Origin: Nitrosospira sp.
GTDB taxonomy: Bacteria > Pseudomonadota > Gammaproteobacteria > Burkholderiales > Nitrosomonadaceae
Direction: 5' to 3'
NCBI GenBank assembly: GCA_013821425.1
Contig: JACDGV010000001.1
Span: 310,001 to 374,000 of the forward strand
Length of the DNA: 64,000 bases
Under the pieces are notes generated by a model, which searched no databases, was not told the DNA's origin, and saw only the letters and a program-made list of their open reading frames with translations. Shown here one piece after another: positions 17,910 to 26,745 of this stretch. A program made the translations under genes and the position numbers. The first letter of the stretch is position 1, and every line of letters begins with the position of its first letter.

Positions 17910-20900
17910 GCCTTCTCCTCTGGCATCATTGCGGCTGGTTTCGGTGCCTGCTTCCGAGTGAGCCATGTGTAGAATAATGGGATGAAGATGGTAGCGACAA
18001 TGGCCAGCAGCATGCCGCCGAATACGCCGGTACCCATGGAGCGGCGAGCGGCGGACCCCGCGCCAGTGGCGATCACCAGCGGTACGACGCCTAGTACAAA
18101 AGCCATGGAAGTCATGACGATCGGGCGAAAGCGCTCCCGTGCCGCTTCAAGGGCGGCTTTTGCAACCGGCATCCCTTCCCGCATTTTCTGGCTGGCGAAG
18201 TCCACGATCAGAATGGCATTTTTTGCCGCCAGGCCTATAAGGACGATTAAACCCACCTGGAAATAGATATCGTTTGGCATGCCACGAACTAGAATGGCGA
18301 GCAGCGCCCCGACCAGCGCAAAAGGCACAGCCATGATAACGGCCATGGGCAACCCCCAGCTTTCAAATTGCGCCGCCAGGATCAGAAACACCATGATAAT
18401 GGCAAAACTGAAAGCGAGGATTGCCGCGGAACCAGCAAGTTTTTCCTGATACGCCTGGCCCGTCCAGGCAATCTGGTAGTTATCCGGGAGGCTGCGTGCC
18501 GCAATCTCTTCTACCAGTGCGATCGCATCTCCCGAGCTTACGCCCGGCGCACCGCTTCCGATTATCTTTGCGGAAAGCAGGCCGTTGTAACGCTCCAGTT
18601 GCTCTGCGCCCACAATGGTGCTGATTTTGCCCAATGCGGACATAGGTACCATCTCGCCCGATTGCGAACGCACGTACACTCTGCCGAGATCCTCCGGATC
18701 CATCCGATACTGCGGTTCAGCCTGCAGTTGCACCCGGTAGGTTCGCCCTGACCTATTGAAGTCATTGACGTAAAGCGACCCCATGGTGCTTTGCAGTGTG
18801 CTGTAGATATCGGCGATGCGGACCCCTTGCGAAATAGCCTTGGCCTCATCCACTTCAATGAAAAATTGCGGTACGGTAGGCCGGAAAAAGGTCGCCATGC
18901 CGATTAGACGGGGTTCCTGGTTCAATGCATCAATGAGATTGTTAACCGCCGCGGCCAATTGCTGCGGATTCTGGCCGCCGCGGCTTTGCACATAAGCTTC
19001 AAAGCCGCCCGCGGTGCCCAGTCCGCGTATGGCCGGCGGGTTAAAAGCTATCGCCATGCCATCGGCCTGCTGCATTCCGATTTCCGACAGCTTGTTGACA
19101 ATGTCGTCCGCTGTCGCTGTGCGCTCGGACCAGTCTTTAAACGGTACGAACATCGTTGCAGCGCTCGTTTTATTTCCCCCGCCAATAAGGTCGAAACCGT
19201 TGACCACGAACTGGTGGGACACCGCCGGGTCGTCGGCGATGGCCACGCGTACCGCTTCGGCGGTCCTGGTGGTCCGGGAGAGGGTTGCGCCATCCGGCAG
19301 AATCGTCGCGGCGACCACATAGCCCTGGTCTTCAGGCGGCACAAAGCCGCGGGGGATCGTCCCGATCAGATACACCGAGAGCCCGATAATGGCGGCAAAG
19401 ATGATCGAACCTATGACTTGATGATGCAGTGTCTTGTCGATCATCGCGATGTAGAAGTTGGTCAGGCGACCGAATCCGCGGTTAAATGCGCGAAAAAATG
19501 CGGACTCGCCATGAGTTTGCTTCAGCAGGATGGCGCACAGCGCCGGTGTGAGGGTTAACGCTACCAGACCTGAAATGGTGACGGCGACAGCTACGGTTAC
19601 CCCAAACTGCCGGTATAGTTCGCCCGACATCCCTCCCATGAAAGCGACGGGTACAAAAACTGCGCACAGCACCAGCACACTGGCTACGACCGCGCGCGAA
19701 ACCTGTTGCATGGAGCGGACAGCGGCCTGCATTGGCGACAGCTTTTCTTCGTCCATCAGGCGTTCGACGTTTTCCAATACCACAATCGCATCATCCACCA
19801 CGATACCGATCGACAGCACCATGGCGAATAGCGTGAGCGTATTTATGGTAAAGCCGAACAGCCACAATCCGGCAAAGGCACCTATCAGGGAGATGGGCAC
19901 CGCGATAATGGGGATCAGGGTCGCCCGCCAGCTTTGCAGGAAAAGATATACGACCAGTATCACCAATAATACCGCCTCGCCAAGAGTCTTGACCACCTCC
20001 CACATCGAGGCTTCGACAAACAGGCTGGTGTCGTAAGGCACCAGATAATCCATTCCTTCCGGAAACTGCTTCTTCAACTCTTCCATCTTGGCCACAAGCG
20101 CGTCCTTCGTATCCAGGGCATTCGCGCCAGGCTGCAAGAAGATAGGGATGCCTGCCCCCGGTTCGCCGTTCAGGGCAGTGCGGACGTCATAGCTTAGTGC
20201 CCCGAGTTCGACCCTTGCTACGTCCTTGAGGTACAGAACCCCCTCCGGCCCATCGGCGCGGAGGATGATATTGCCGAATTGCTCGGGTTCGATCAGCCTC
20301 CCCTCGGCGTTAACGGTGTAAATCAATTGCTGGTCCGGCGGCGCGGGCTCCTGGCCTATCTTGCCAGCCGCATACTGTGCATTTTGCGCCCGGATAGCGG
20401 CGGCAATATCCGTTGTAGCCACTCCCAGTTGCGCCATCCGGTCAGGGCGCAACCAGATGCGCATGGAATAATCCTGCCCCCCGAAAACTAACGCATCGCC
20501 GACGCCCTTTGTGCGTCTCAGTTCATCGAGGATATTGAGCGTGGCGTAATTGCTCAAATACAGCGGGTCATATTTCCCCTTCTCCTTGGAAACCAGCATG
20601 AATACGATCAGGATGTCGTTGGAGCGCTTTTCGATTTTGAGACCAGTCTGGCGAACTTCTTCCGGTAGCCGTGGCATAGCAATATTTACACGATTACTGA
20701 TGCTGAAAGTTGCCTGGTCGAGATCGGTGCCGACCTCAAAGGTGGCAGTGATAGTCAGCGTGCCGCTGGAGTCGGAACTGGAACTGAAATAAAGGAGATT
20801 GTCGACGCCGCTTAATTGCTCTTCAATAGGCGCAGCAACGGTTTTAGTCAGAGTCTCCGCACTTGCGCCAGGAAAGGTTGCAGTTATCAACACGGTAGGC

Positions 20901-21019
20901 GGGGCAATTTGGGGGTACTGCGCGATGGGCAGCTGAAAAGCGGCCACCAGGCCGGCCAGCACGATGATGATGGATACCACCGATGCAAAAATCGGTCGTG
21001 AGATGAAGAATCGGGTCAT
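17906..21019 (-). CDS. HAE1-family RND multidrug efflux pump (AcrB/MexB type)
   Basis: This 1,037-residue inner-membrane proton-drug antiporter has the twelve-helix, two-docking-domain layout of AcrB. The proton-relay residues are visible: the Asp pair in GIVVDDAIVVLENVER and the Lys in LIGLAAKNAILIVDFA. The opening MTRFFISRPIFASVVSIIIVLAGL is typical of the hydrophobe/amphiphile exporter class rather than the heavy-metal class. The ATG at 21019 overlaps the stop of the fusion-protein gene as ATGA. Likely substrates are organic toxicants, dyes or detergents; this cannot be narrowed from sequence. Confidence 0.95.
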   Translation of the reverse strand: MTRFFISRPIFASVVSIIIVLAGLVAAFQLPIAQYPQIAPPTVLITATFPGASAETLTKTVAAPIEEQLSGVDNLLYFSSSSDSSGTLTITATFEVGTDLDQATFSISNRVNIAMPRLPEEVRQTGLKIEKRSNDILIVFMLVSKEKGKYDPLYLSNYATLNILDELRRTKGVGDALVFGGQDYSMRIWLRPDRMAQLGVATTDIAAAIRAQNAQYAAGKIGQEPAPPDQQLIYTVNAEGRLIEPEQFGNIILRADGPEGVLYLKDVARVELGALSYDVRTALNGEPGAGIPIFLQPGANALDTKDALVAKMEELKKQFPEGMDYLVPYDTSLFVEASMWEVVKTLGEAVLLVILVVYLFLQSWRATLIPIIAVPISLIGAFAGLWLFGFTINTLTLFAMVLSIGIVVDDAIVVLENVERLMDEEKLSPMQAAVRSMQQVSRAVVASVLVLCAVFVPVAFMGGMSGELYRQFGVTVAVAVTISGLVALTLTPALCAILLKQTHGESAFFRAFNRGFGRLTNFYIAMIDKTLHHQVIGSIIFAAIIGLSVYLIGTIPRGFVPPEDQGYVVAATILPDGATLSRTTRTAEAVRVAIADDPAVSHQFVVNGFDLIGGGNKTSAATMFVPFKDWSERTATADDIVNKLSEIGMQQADGMAIAFNPPAIRGLGTAGGFEAYVQSRGGQNPQQLAAAVNNLIDALNQEPRLIGMATFFRPTVPQFFIEVDEAKAISQGVRIADIYSTLQSTMGSLYVNDFNRSGRTYRVQLQAEPQYRMDPEDLGRVYVRSQSGEMVPMSALGKISTIVGAEQLERYNGLLSAKIIGSGAPGVSSGDAIALVEEIAARSLPDNYQIAWTGQAYQEKLAGSAAILAFSFAIIMVFLILAAQFESWGLPMAVIMAVPFALVGALLAILVRGMPNDIYFQVGLIVLIGLAAKNAILIVDFASQKMREGMPVAKAALEAARERFRPIVMTSMAFVLGVVPLVIATGAGSAARRSMGTGVFGGMLLAIVATIFIPLFYTWLTRKQAPKPAAMMPEEKA

Positions 21020-22233
21020 GAGATTCCCGTTACGCCTGCCGATCGGGGTTGGGCTCGGCCGGAGGTGCGGGCGGGCGCTTCTCCCGGCGCATGCGGTGAC
21101 ACAAGCGTGCCGGGACGAAGCTTGATGATGTTATCGACAATTACCTTGTCGCCAGCCTTGAGTCCCTCAAGAATTACCCAGTCCGTGCCTATCCAGCGGC
21201 CGGCCACCACTGGTTGAACCGTCGCTTCATTTTCGTCGTTGACTACATATACGGTCTTGCCGAGATCGGAGGTCTGCACGGCGACCTGGGGTACCAGGAA
21301 AACCCCGTCACGTTCGCCTGTCACCACGCGTGCGCGTACGAATTGTCCCGGCAGCAAGCGTTGACCACTGTTATCAAATGTGGCGCGTAACTGTTGCGTC
21401 CCTAACGATGGGTCGATTTGGCTGGCGGCAAAATTCAGTTCGCCTTTTTTTTCATATTCGGAGCCGTCCGGCAATATCAATATTACCTGCCGTACCTTTT
21501 GTTCAGTCAGAGGGCCTCCGAGTTGCGCCAGTTCGCTGTCGGAAAGGCTGAAGCGCACCCATATGGGTGATAGCTGCACAATTGTGGTCAGGAGGCTGTC
21601 ATTGGCTTCCACCAGCGCGCCTTCGGAAAAGTGAAACCTGCCGGATATGCCGCTTACGGGCGCCACTACGTTTGTATAGGAAAGATTGAGTTCCGCGTCG
21701 CGCACGCGAGCTTCAGCCTGCTGCAGGGCGGCCCGCGCGATCTCGTTTTCAGATACGGCATTATCGTACTCGCGCTGGCTGATGGCCTGCGATTCGAGCA
21801 AGTCGTGCAGGCGTTTTTCTTCACGTTCGGCCTGAGCGATGCGGGCTTTCTGTTCTGCGAGTTGGGCTTTCGCGTGCGTCAAGGCGTTTTGATAGGGCAC
21901 GGGGTCAATAAGAAACATCGGCTGACCCGCGTCAACCGCGGCACCTTCTTCATACAAGCGCTTGAGCAGTATGCCGCCTACGCGAGGACGTATTTCGACC
22001 TCCTTAGCTCCCTCGGTTTGGGCGACGGCTTCTGCACTGATGGGCACGCTGGTGGGCTGCACTTCGATTACCGCGACAGGGAGAGCCAGTTCAGGCACGG
22101 CCGCGCCGGCTGTCTCATCATTTTTGGTACAGGCAATTACCGCAATGCTTATAATCACAACAAGGATTATCTTTAAGTGGCTATTCGCCAGCGGATTATC
22201 GGGTTTATTTTTATAATGCCGGATAGCTGACAT
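21016..22233 (-). CDS. RND efflux periplasmic adaptor lipoprotein (AcrA/MexA type)
   Basis: From the ATG at 22233 the product has 405 residues: a lipoprotein signal (IILVVIISIAVIACTKND), a lipoyl half-motif (VEIRPRVGGILLKRLYEEGA), a hairpin coiled coil (QLAEQKARIAQAEREEKRLH) and the second lipoyl half (APVSGISGRFHFSEG). It joins the inner pump to the outer channel. The frame stays open for 48 codons upstream through a 9-bp tandem repeat coding for Glu-Val-Val repeats; that extension is rejected because it would bury the signal peptide. It is the first gene of the operon and divergent from the TetR gene. Confidence 0.92.
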   Translation of the reverse strand: MSAIRHYKNKPDNPLANSHLKIILVVIISIAVIACTKNDETAGAAVPELALPVAVIEVQPTSVPISAEAVAQTEGAKEVEIRPRVGGILLKRLYEEGAAVDAGQPMFLIDPVPYQNALTHAKAQLAEQKARIAQAEREEKRLHDLLESQAISQREYDNAVSENEIARAALQQAEARVRDAELNLSYTNVVAPVSGISGRFHFSEGALVEANDSLLTTIVQLSPIWVRFSLSDSELAQLGGPLTEQKVRQVILILPDGSEYEKKGELNFAASQIDPSLGTQQLRATFDNSGQRLLPGQFVRARVVTGERDGVFLVPQVAVQTSDLGKTVYVVNDENEATVQPVVAGRWIGTDWVILEGLKAGDKVIVDNIIKLRPGTLVSPHAPGEAPARTSGRAQPRSAGVTGIS

Positions 22234-22269
22234 CTGATTCTGTGCCGGTAAACGAAACGATTTAACAAT

Positions 22270-22290
22270 ATATACCCCTACGGGGTATAT
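22270..22290. promoter_or_regulatory. CsoR-like palindromic operator candidate before the efflux operon
   Basis: A perfect inverted repeat of nine-base arms, ATATACCCC (22270-22278) and GGGGTATAT (22282-22290), around TAC, lies 37-57 bases upstream of the adaptor start. The ATACCCC-GGGGTAT form resembles operators bound by CsoR/RcnR/CstR-type repressors that sense copper, other metals, persulfide or formaldehyde. No CsoR-family gene is in the window. It could also be an mRNA stem near the ribosome binding site. Confidence 0.5.
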
Positions 22291-22291
22291 G

Positions 22292-22363
22292 TCAACAACC
22301 TCAACAACCTCAACAACCTCAACAACCTCAACAACCTCAACAACCTCAACAACCTCAACAACC
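22292..22363. repeat. Eight perfect tandem copies of a 9-bp unit
   Basis: Eight exact copies of TCAACAACC (GGTTGTTGA on the other strand) cover 72 bases between the CsoR-like palindrome and the TetR-type operator. In the direction of the efflux operon they lie in the promoter-to-start region, about 60-130 bases before the adaptor ATG. A perfect array of this kind can change copy number by slippage and so alter spacing or leader length. Confidence 0.95.
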
Positions 22364-22397
22364 GTTTCAGCTCGCAATCATGAGCAAAAACTGGTAG

Positions 22398-22413
22398 CAT
22401 ACATTCTTGTATG
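22398..22413. promoter_or_regulatory. AcrR/TetR-type operator candidate in the divergent efflux promoter
   Basis: The inverted repeat CATACA-TTCT-TGTATG is followed by a further TATG, giving a region similar to the acrAB operator recognised by AcrR (TACATACATT ... AATGTATGTA). It lies between the divergent efflux operon and TetR gene, about 165 bases before the adaptor start and 143 before the regulator start. It probably serves repression and autoregulation by the TetR protein at 22556. Confidence 0.55.
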
Positions 22414-22555
22414 TATGTAAATTATATACAAACGGACATTAATGTAAATAGTCATTGAGAAGCTCGGCGGGGAGTGCGGAAGATATCATGCCACTTCGAG
22501 GAACCTGGCTGAGCTGGCTAATATGACTACCGGAATGGCTACCTGAACGCGAACG

Positions 22556-23209
22556 ATGGTACGAAAAACAAAGGAAGATGCAGAGCTGACGCGACAGCGC
22601 CTGATCGACGCTGCGCGCCAGGTGTTCCTGGCGCGTGGGGTAAGCCGCACCACGATGGAACATATTGCGACCCAGGCCGGGGTCACGCGAGGCGCGATCT
22701 ACTGGCACTTCAACAACAAGCTTGATCTGTTTCATGCCATGCGTGAGCAGGTATTTCTGCCACTCATTGATCGCATGGACGACACTCTGCTGGTGGAAGG
22801 TCCTGAAGATCCGCTGACTTGTATTGAAAATTTTTTATGCGGCACTATACAGGTACTGAATGACAGTATCGAGACGCGCGAAATTTACGAAATCATGATG
22901 ATAAAGTGCGAATATGTAGACGAATTCGCCACCGTCTTGCAGCAAATTTTATCAAATTGCTCCGGCATTGCTGAAAAACTGCGGCTGGTTTACGAGCGGG
23001 CAAAGATCCGGGAGCAACTCAACGCCACTCACGATGCCTCTCAGCTCGCAATCGACACTCATCTTTTTTTTATTGGTCTACTGCATATGTGGGTGAAAGA
23101 TACGCGCGGCGATCAGTTTCGTCACCAGGCTATCGAATTGGTAAAAGCGCATATGAGACTCCGCCGTCACGGAGAGGATGCTGGCACAACACCCCTGCGA
23201 ATTTCCTGA
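22556..23209 (+). CDS. TetR-family efflux repressor (AcrR/TtgR type)
   Basis: A 217-residue regulator. The N-terminal helix-turn-helix is canonical: TRQRLIDAARQVFLARG, then TTMEHIATQAGVTRGAIYWHF, which matches AcrR, TtgR and MexZ-type repressors. The C-terminal ligand domain is of the AcrR-like class. It is divergent from the RND operon, the standard arrangement for a ligand-responsive local repressor, and an AcrR-like operator lies between. The ATG at 22556 directly precedes the conserved RKTKEDAELTRQRL stretch. No strong ribosome binding site is visible. Confidence 0.92.
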   Translation: MVRKTKEDAELTRQRLIDAARQVFLARGVSRTTMEHIATQAGVTRGAIYWHFNNKLDLFHAMREQVFLPLIDRMDDTLLVEGPEDPLTCIENFLCGTIQVLNDSIETREIYEIMMIKCEYVDEFATVLQQILSNCSGIAEKLRLVYERAKIREQLNATHDASQLAIDTHLFFIGLLHMWVKDTRGDQFRHQAIELVKAHMRLRRHGEDAGTTPLRIS

Positions 23210-23353
23210 TATCGCGGCCCGTTTTTTTGGATCCCTATCCGCCGGCGGACAGTTTGAAGACCTGCGGGCCGACCGCAATGGCAAACCGGGCCCGCGACAG
23301 TCCATTCGCTTCATGCCCCGGCAGTTTGTTCTTCTTCTCGTACGAATCCCATA

Positions 23354-23426
23354 GTAGTTGACTAAATCGATCAAGTATCATATAGTTGACTAAATCAGTC
23401 ATGTATTGACTGAACTGGTCACATTC
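23354..23426 (+). promoter_or_regulatory. Tandem IscR-type boxes in front of the suf operon
   Basis: Two clear 25-base boxes lie at 23354-23378 and 23382-23406, each of the form TAGTTGACTAAATC - TCA - GTAT, with TTGAC elements 28 bases apart. A weaker third copy (TATTGACTGAACTGGTCAC) lies at 23402-23426. All resemble IscR type 1 sites and the single box before the first iscR at 2851. They lie 46-118 bases before the iscR2 ATG, so they should overlap or flank the suf promoter and allow cooperative Fe-S-dependent repression. Confidence 0.7.
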
Positions 23427-23471
23427 TCTATTTCAATTGGAACCCACGAGAGTAAGAGGAAGGAGCTTATC

Positions 23472-24005
23472 ATGAGGCTAACAACTAAAGGACGGTTTGC
23501 AGTTACGGCGCTGCTGGATCTGGCGATGCAGCGCAGCGCGCATCCCGTGACACTCGCCGAAATCAGTCAGCGTCAGCAAATCTCGCTATCTTATCTTGAG
23601 CAATTGTTCGCCAAACTGCGCCAGCGCGGACTTGTCGACAGTGTGCGCGGCCCCGGCGGCGGCTATTACCTTGCCAAAGATTTGGCGCAAGTGTCGATTG
23701 CCGAGATTATTCTTGCGGTGGATGAGCCCATGGACTCCACCCAGTGCAATGGCAAGGAAAATTGCCACGACGACAAGAAATGCATGACTCATGATTTGTG
23801 GGTAAAGCTCAATGATCTTATTTTCGATCATCTTGGAGCGGTAAGCTTGAAACAGCTGGTTGATGAACAGAAAGCGAGACAGGATGAGCGGAAAGCGAGA
23901 GAGAACGGGGTAGTCCAGATGCTGGATATGCGGTCCGTGATATCCGACAAAACCGTATCTGATAAGGTTATGCCCGAACGCGAGCGCGCCGCGCTTTCTG
24001 CCTGA
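23472..24005 (+). CDS. iscR: Rrf2-family regulator IscR/SufR-like (second copy, heads suf operon)
   Basis: From the ATG at 23472 (AGGAG upstream) this 177-residue protein is nearly co-linear with the first IscR: MRLTTKGRFAVTALLDLA at the start, SVRGPGGGYYLAKD in the wing, and C92, C98, C104 plus H107 for the cluster. It has a longer Lys/Glu/Arg-rich C-terminal tail (about residue 140 onward) than E. coli IscR. As first gene of the suf operon, behind tandem boxes, it is probably the local Fe-S-responsive repressor. An open frame continues upstream to 23406 but crosses the operator and is rejected. Confidence 0.92.
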   Translation: MRLTTKGRFAVTALLDLAMQRSAHPVTLAEISQRQQISLSYLEQLFAKLRQRGLVDSVRGPGGGYYLAKDLAQVSIAEIILAVDEPMDSTQCNGKENCHDDKKCMTHDLWVKLNDLIFDHLGAVSLKQLVDEQKARQDERKARENGVVQMLDMRSVISDKTVSDKVMPERERAALSA

Positions 24006-24077
24006 TTAAGGGACCCGGCACCCGCGAAAACTTTACGTTATTTTGGTCGTCCTATTGGTAACAACTGGAGAATGGTG

Positions 24078-24419
24078 ATGGCGATAACTTTAACCGAGAA
24101 TGCGGCGAAACAAATCCGCAAGCAGCTTGCCAGACGCGGCAAGGGAGTTGCTTTGCGTGTCGGCGTGAAGAAAGTGGGCTGCTCCGGGTTTGCCTATACG
24201 TTTGATTATGCCGACGACGTCCGCTCGGGTGACCAGATATTCGAATCATGGGATGCGAACGTAGTGGTTGACGCGGCGAGTCTGCCGTTTCTCGATGGTT
24301 CGCGTATCGACTTTGTCAGGCAAGGGCTCAACGATTCATTTCGTTTCGATAATCCCAACGTCGACAACACCTGTGGCTGCGGTGAAAGCTTCAGCTTGAA
24401 GGAACCAGCCGGGGCCTGA
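24078..24419 (+). CDS. sufA: A-type iron-sulfur carrier (IscA/SufA/ErpA family)
   Basis: A 113-residue HesB-family carrier that receives Fe-S clusters and passes them to apoproteins. The three conserved cysteines are present: GCSGFAYTF in the middle and NTCGCGESF at the end. An ATG at 24072 is also in frame, but GGAG lies only two bases before it; the same GGAG is ideally spaced for the ATG at 24078 (MAITLTENAAKQIRK), which is therefore preferred. It sits between iscR2 and sufB, so sufA is the likely name. Confidence 0.9.
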   Translation: MAITLTENAAKQIRKQLARRGKGVALRVGVKKVGCSGFAYTFDYADDVRSGDQIFESWDANVVVDAASLPFLDGSRIDFVRQGLNDSFRFDNPNVDNTCGCGESFSLKEPAGA

Positions 24420-24521
24420 TTCGATTTCAGGTCTTTGAGGCAGCAGGGTGGGGCAAAAGGTAATTGGTAGTAGTGTATTTCCAGGAGTTATCTTCGACTT
24501 GAATGATATTGGAGCGATCTA

Positions 24522-25958
24522 ATGAGTGCAGTGTTACAAAATCTGGTTAATCAGCCTTACAAGCACGGTTTCGTTACCGAGATCGAGTCAGATATTGCGC
24601 CAAAAGGGCTAAACGAAGATATTATCAAACTCATTTCGACCAAGAAAAACGAGCCCGCATGGATGCTCGATTTCCGCCTCCAGGCATATCAGCATTGGCT
24701 CACGATGGAAGAGCCAAAATGGCCGAATGTCAAGTACCCAAAGATCGATTTTCAGGCGATCAGCTACTATGCGGCGCCAAAGTCGAAAAAAAAGCTGAAC
24801 AGCATGGACGAGGTCGATCCCGAGTTGCTGCGCACTTTCGAGAAGCTCGGCGTACCTATGCACGAACGGGCCGCGCTTGCCGGGGTGGCAGTCGACGTCA
24901 TTTTCGACAGTGTCTCGGTCGCGACGACTTACAAGCAGAAGCTCGCAGAGGTGGGAATAATCTTCTGTTCGATTTCGGAAGCGATTCAGATGCATCCCGA
25001 ACTCGTGAGGCAGTACCTAGGCACCGTGGTTCCAGTAGGCGACAACTATTACGCCGCCCTCAACTCGGCGGTATTTACCGACGGAACGTTCTGCTTCATT
25101 CCCAAGGGTGTCAAATGCCCGATGGACCTGTCTACCTATTTTCGCATCAACACGGAGGAGTCAGGCCAGTTTGAGCGCACTCTGATCGTCGGGGAGGAGG
25201 GATCTTCGGTCTCGTATCTTGAAGGCTGTACCGCGCCCAAATTCGATACCAATCAGCTGCACGCCGCGGTGGTTGAACTGGTTGCGCTCGACAACGCCGA
25301 CATTAAATACTCGACAGTCCAGAACTGGTACGCGGGCGACGAAAACGGCCTGGGCGGGATCTATAATTTCGTAACCAAGCGCGGCCTCGCCAAAGGCGTC
25401 AATTCCCGCATTTCGTGGACCCAGGTTGAAACCGGTTCGGCCATCACGTGGAAATACCCTTCCTGCATTCTGAGGGGTGATAACTCCGTGGGGGAATTCT
25501 ATTCGGTGGCTGTCACCAATCATTATCAGCAGGCGGATACCGGCACCAAAATGGTTCATATAGGAAAAAATACGCGCAGTACCATTGTCAGCAAAGGCAT
25601 TTCAGCCGGTCATTCCAATAACAGCTACCGGGGGCTGGTCAGAATTGCGCCTACCGCCGCCGGTGCGAGGAATTATTCGCAGTGCGACTCCATGCTGATT
25701 GGCGACAAATGTGGCGCCAACACGTTTCCGTACATCCAAGTACGGAACCAGGAGGCCAAGGTCGAGCATGAAGCCTCAACATCCAAGATTGGCGAGGATC
25801 AGTTGTTCTACTTTGCGCAGCGGGGCATCGGCAGCGAGGAAGCCGTGTCGATGATCATCAATGGATTCTGCAAGGATGTATTTCAGCAATTGCCGATGGA
25901 GTTCGCGGTCGAGGCGACCAAACTGCTCGGATTCAAGCTCGAAGGGAGTGTTGGATGA
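24522..25958 (+). CDS. sufB: SufB, core scaffold subunit of the SufBCD Fe-S assembly complex
   Basis: At 478 residues this is a full-length SufB, forming the SufBC2D scaffold on which clusters are built. Conserved stretches include [41 protein letters not shown] (the sulfur-accepting cysteine region) and the C-terminal [26 protein letters not shown] precedes the ATG. The stop overlaps the sufC start as ATGA, so SufB and SufC are translationally coupled. A 102-base gap separates it from the A-type carrier. Confidence 0.97.
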   Translation: MSAVLQNLVNQPYKHGFVTEIESDIAPKGLNEDIIKLISTKKNEPAWMLDFRLQAYQHWLTMEEPKWPNVKYPKIDFQAISYYAAPKSKKKLNSMDEVDPELLRTFEKLGVPMHERAALAGVAVDVIFDSVSVATTYKQKLAEVGIIFCSISEAIQMHPELVRQYLGTVVPVGDNYYAALNSAVFTDGTFCFIPKGVKCPMDLSTYFRINTEESGQFERTLIVGEEGSSVSYLEGCTAPKFDTNQLHAAVVELVALDNADIKYSTVQNWYAGDENGLGGIYNFVTKRGLAKGVNSRISWTQVETGSAITWKYPSCILRGDNSVGEFYSVAVTNHYQQADTGTKMVHIGKNTRSTIVSKGISAGHSNNSYRGLVRIAPTAAGARNYSQCDSMLIGDKCGANTFPYIQVRNQEAKVEHEASTSKIGEDQLFYFAQRGIGSEEAVSMIINGFCKDVFQQLPMEFAVEATKLLGFKLEGSVG

Positions 25959-26743
25959 TTCACCAGGACAGCAGGACGTTGCTTGAGGTACGCGGACTGC
26001 GGGCCGTAGTCAATGGCATAGAGATACTGAAAGGCATCGACCTTACCGTCAGAAGCGGTGAAGTACACGCCATCATGGGAACGAATGGTTCGGGAAAAAG
26101 TACCTTCGCGAAGGTGCTGGCCGGTCATAGCGCTTATGAGGTTACGGGCGGTTCAGTAATATTCGAAGGCCACAATCTTTTCGATCTCAAACCAGAAGAA
26201 CGCGCTCGGGCCGGCGTATTCCTCGCTTTCCAGTATCCGATCGAAATACCCGGAGTCGCCAACAGCCATTTTCTCCGTCTGGCATACAACACTGTGCAGG
26301 AGCAACGGGGTCAGGACGAGCTTGATCCGCTGGAATTCGACGATTTTGTCCGGGAGAAAATGAAATTGCTAGAAATGAACCCTGATTTTCTTGACCGTGG
26401 CGTGAACGAAGGTTTTTCCGGCGGCGAAAAGAAGCGGAACGAAATATTGCAGATGGCGCTGCTGGAGCCACGGGTTGCGATTCTCGACGAAACCGATTCC
26501 GGCCTCGACATCGATGCCCTCAGGATTGTGACAAATGGGGTCAACCAGCTTTCCACGAAGGACAATGCAATTATATTGGTGACTCACTATCAACGCATGC
26601 TCAATTATATCGTGCCGGATTTTGTCCATGTAATGCACGCCGGGCGAATCATCAAGACTGGCGGCAAGGAACTCGCGCTTGAACTGGAGACACGTGGTTA
26701 CGATTGGGTCAGTGCGGAGCAACGTGCTGTCGCCGGGGCGTGA
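25955..26743 (+). CDS. sufC: SufC, ABC-type ATPase of the SufBCD complex
   Basis: A cytosolic ABC ATPase of 262 residues that drives conformational change in SufBCD. Walker [15 protein letters not shown], the modified signature [19 protein letters not shown] and Walker [17 protein letters not shown] (with the SufC-typical Asp after the Glu) are intact. The ATGA overlap with sufB and a two-base gap to the sufD ATG show a tightly coupled trio. Confidence 0.97.
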   Translation: MIHQDSRTLLEVRGLRAVVNGIEILKGIDLTVRSGEVHAIMGTNGSGKSTFAKVLAGHSAYEVTGGSVIFEGHNLFDLKPEERARAGVFLAFQYPIEIPGVANSHFLRLAYNTVQEQRGQDELDPLEFDDFVREKMKLLEMNPDFLDRGVNEGFSGGEKKRNEILQMALLEPRVAILDETDSGLDIDALRIVTNGVNQLSTKDNAIILVTHYQRMLNYIVPDFVHVMHAGRIIKTGGKELALELETRGYDWVSAEQRAVAGA

Positions 26744-26745
26744 GC

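Noticed and set aside
18959-19558. 199-codon frame opposite the RND pump gene
   Set aside because: It is a shadow of a well-supported, conserved gene on the other strand and has no family resemblance.
22234-22377. N-terminal extension of the efflux adaptor with repeated Glu-Val-Val
   Set aside because: It is produced by the 9-bp tandem repeat read in frame, crosses the palindrome, and would displace the lipoprotein signal that starts at 22233.
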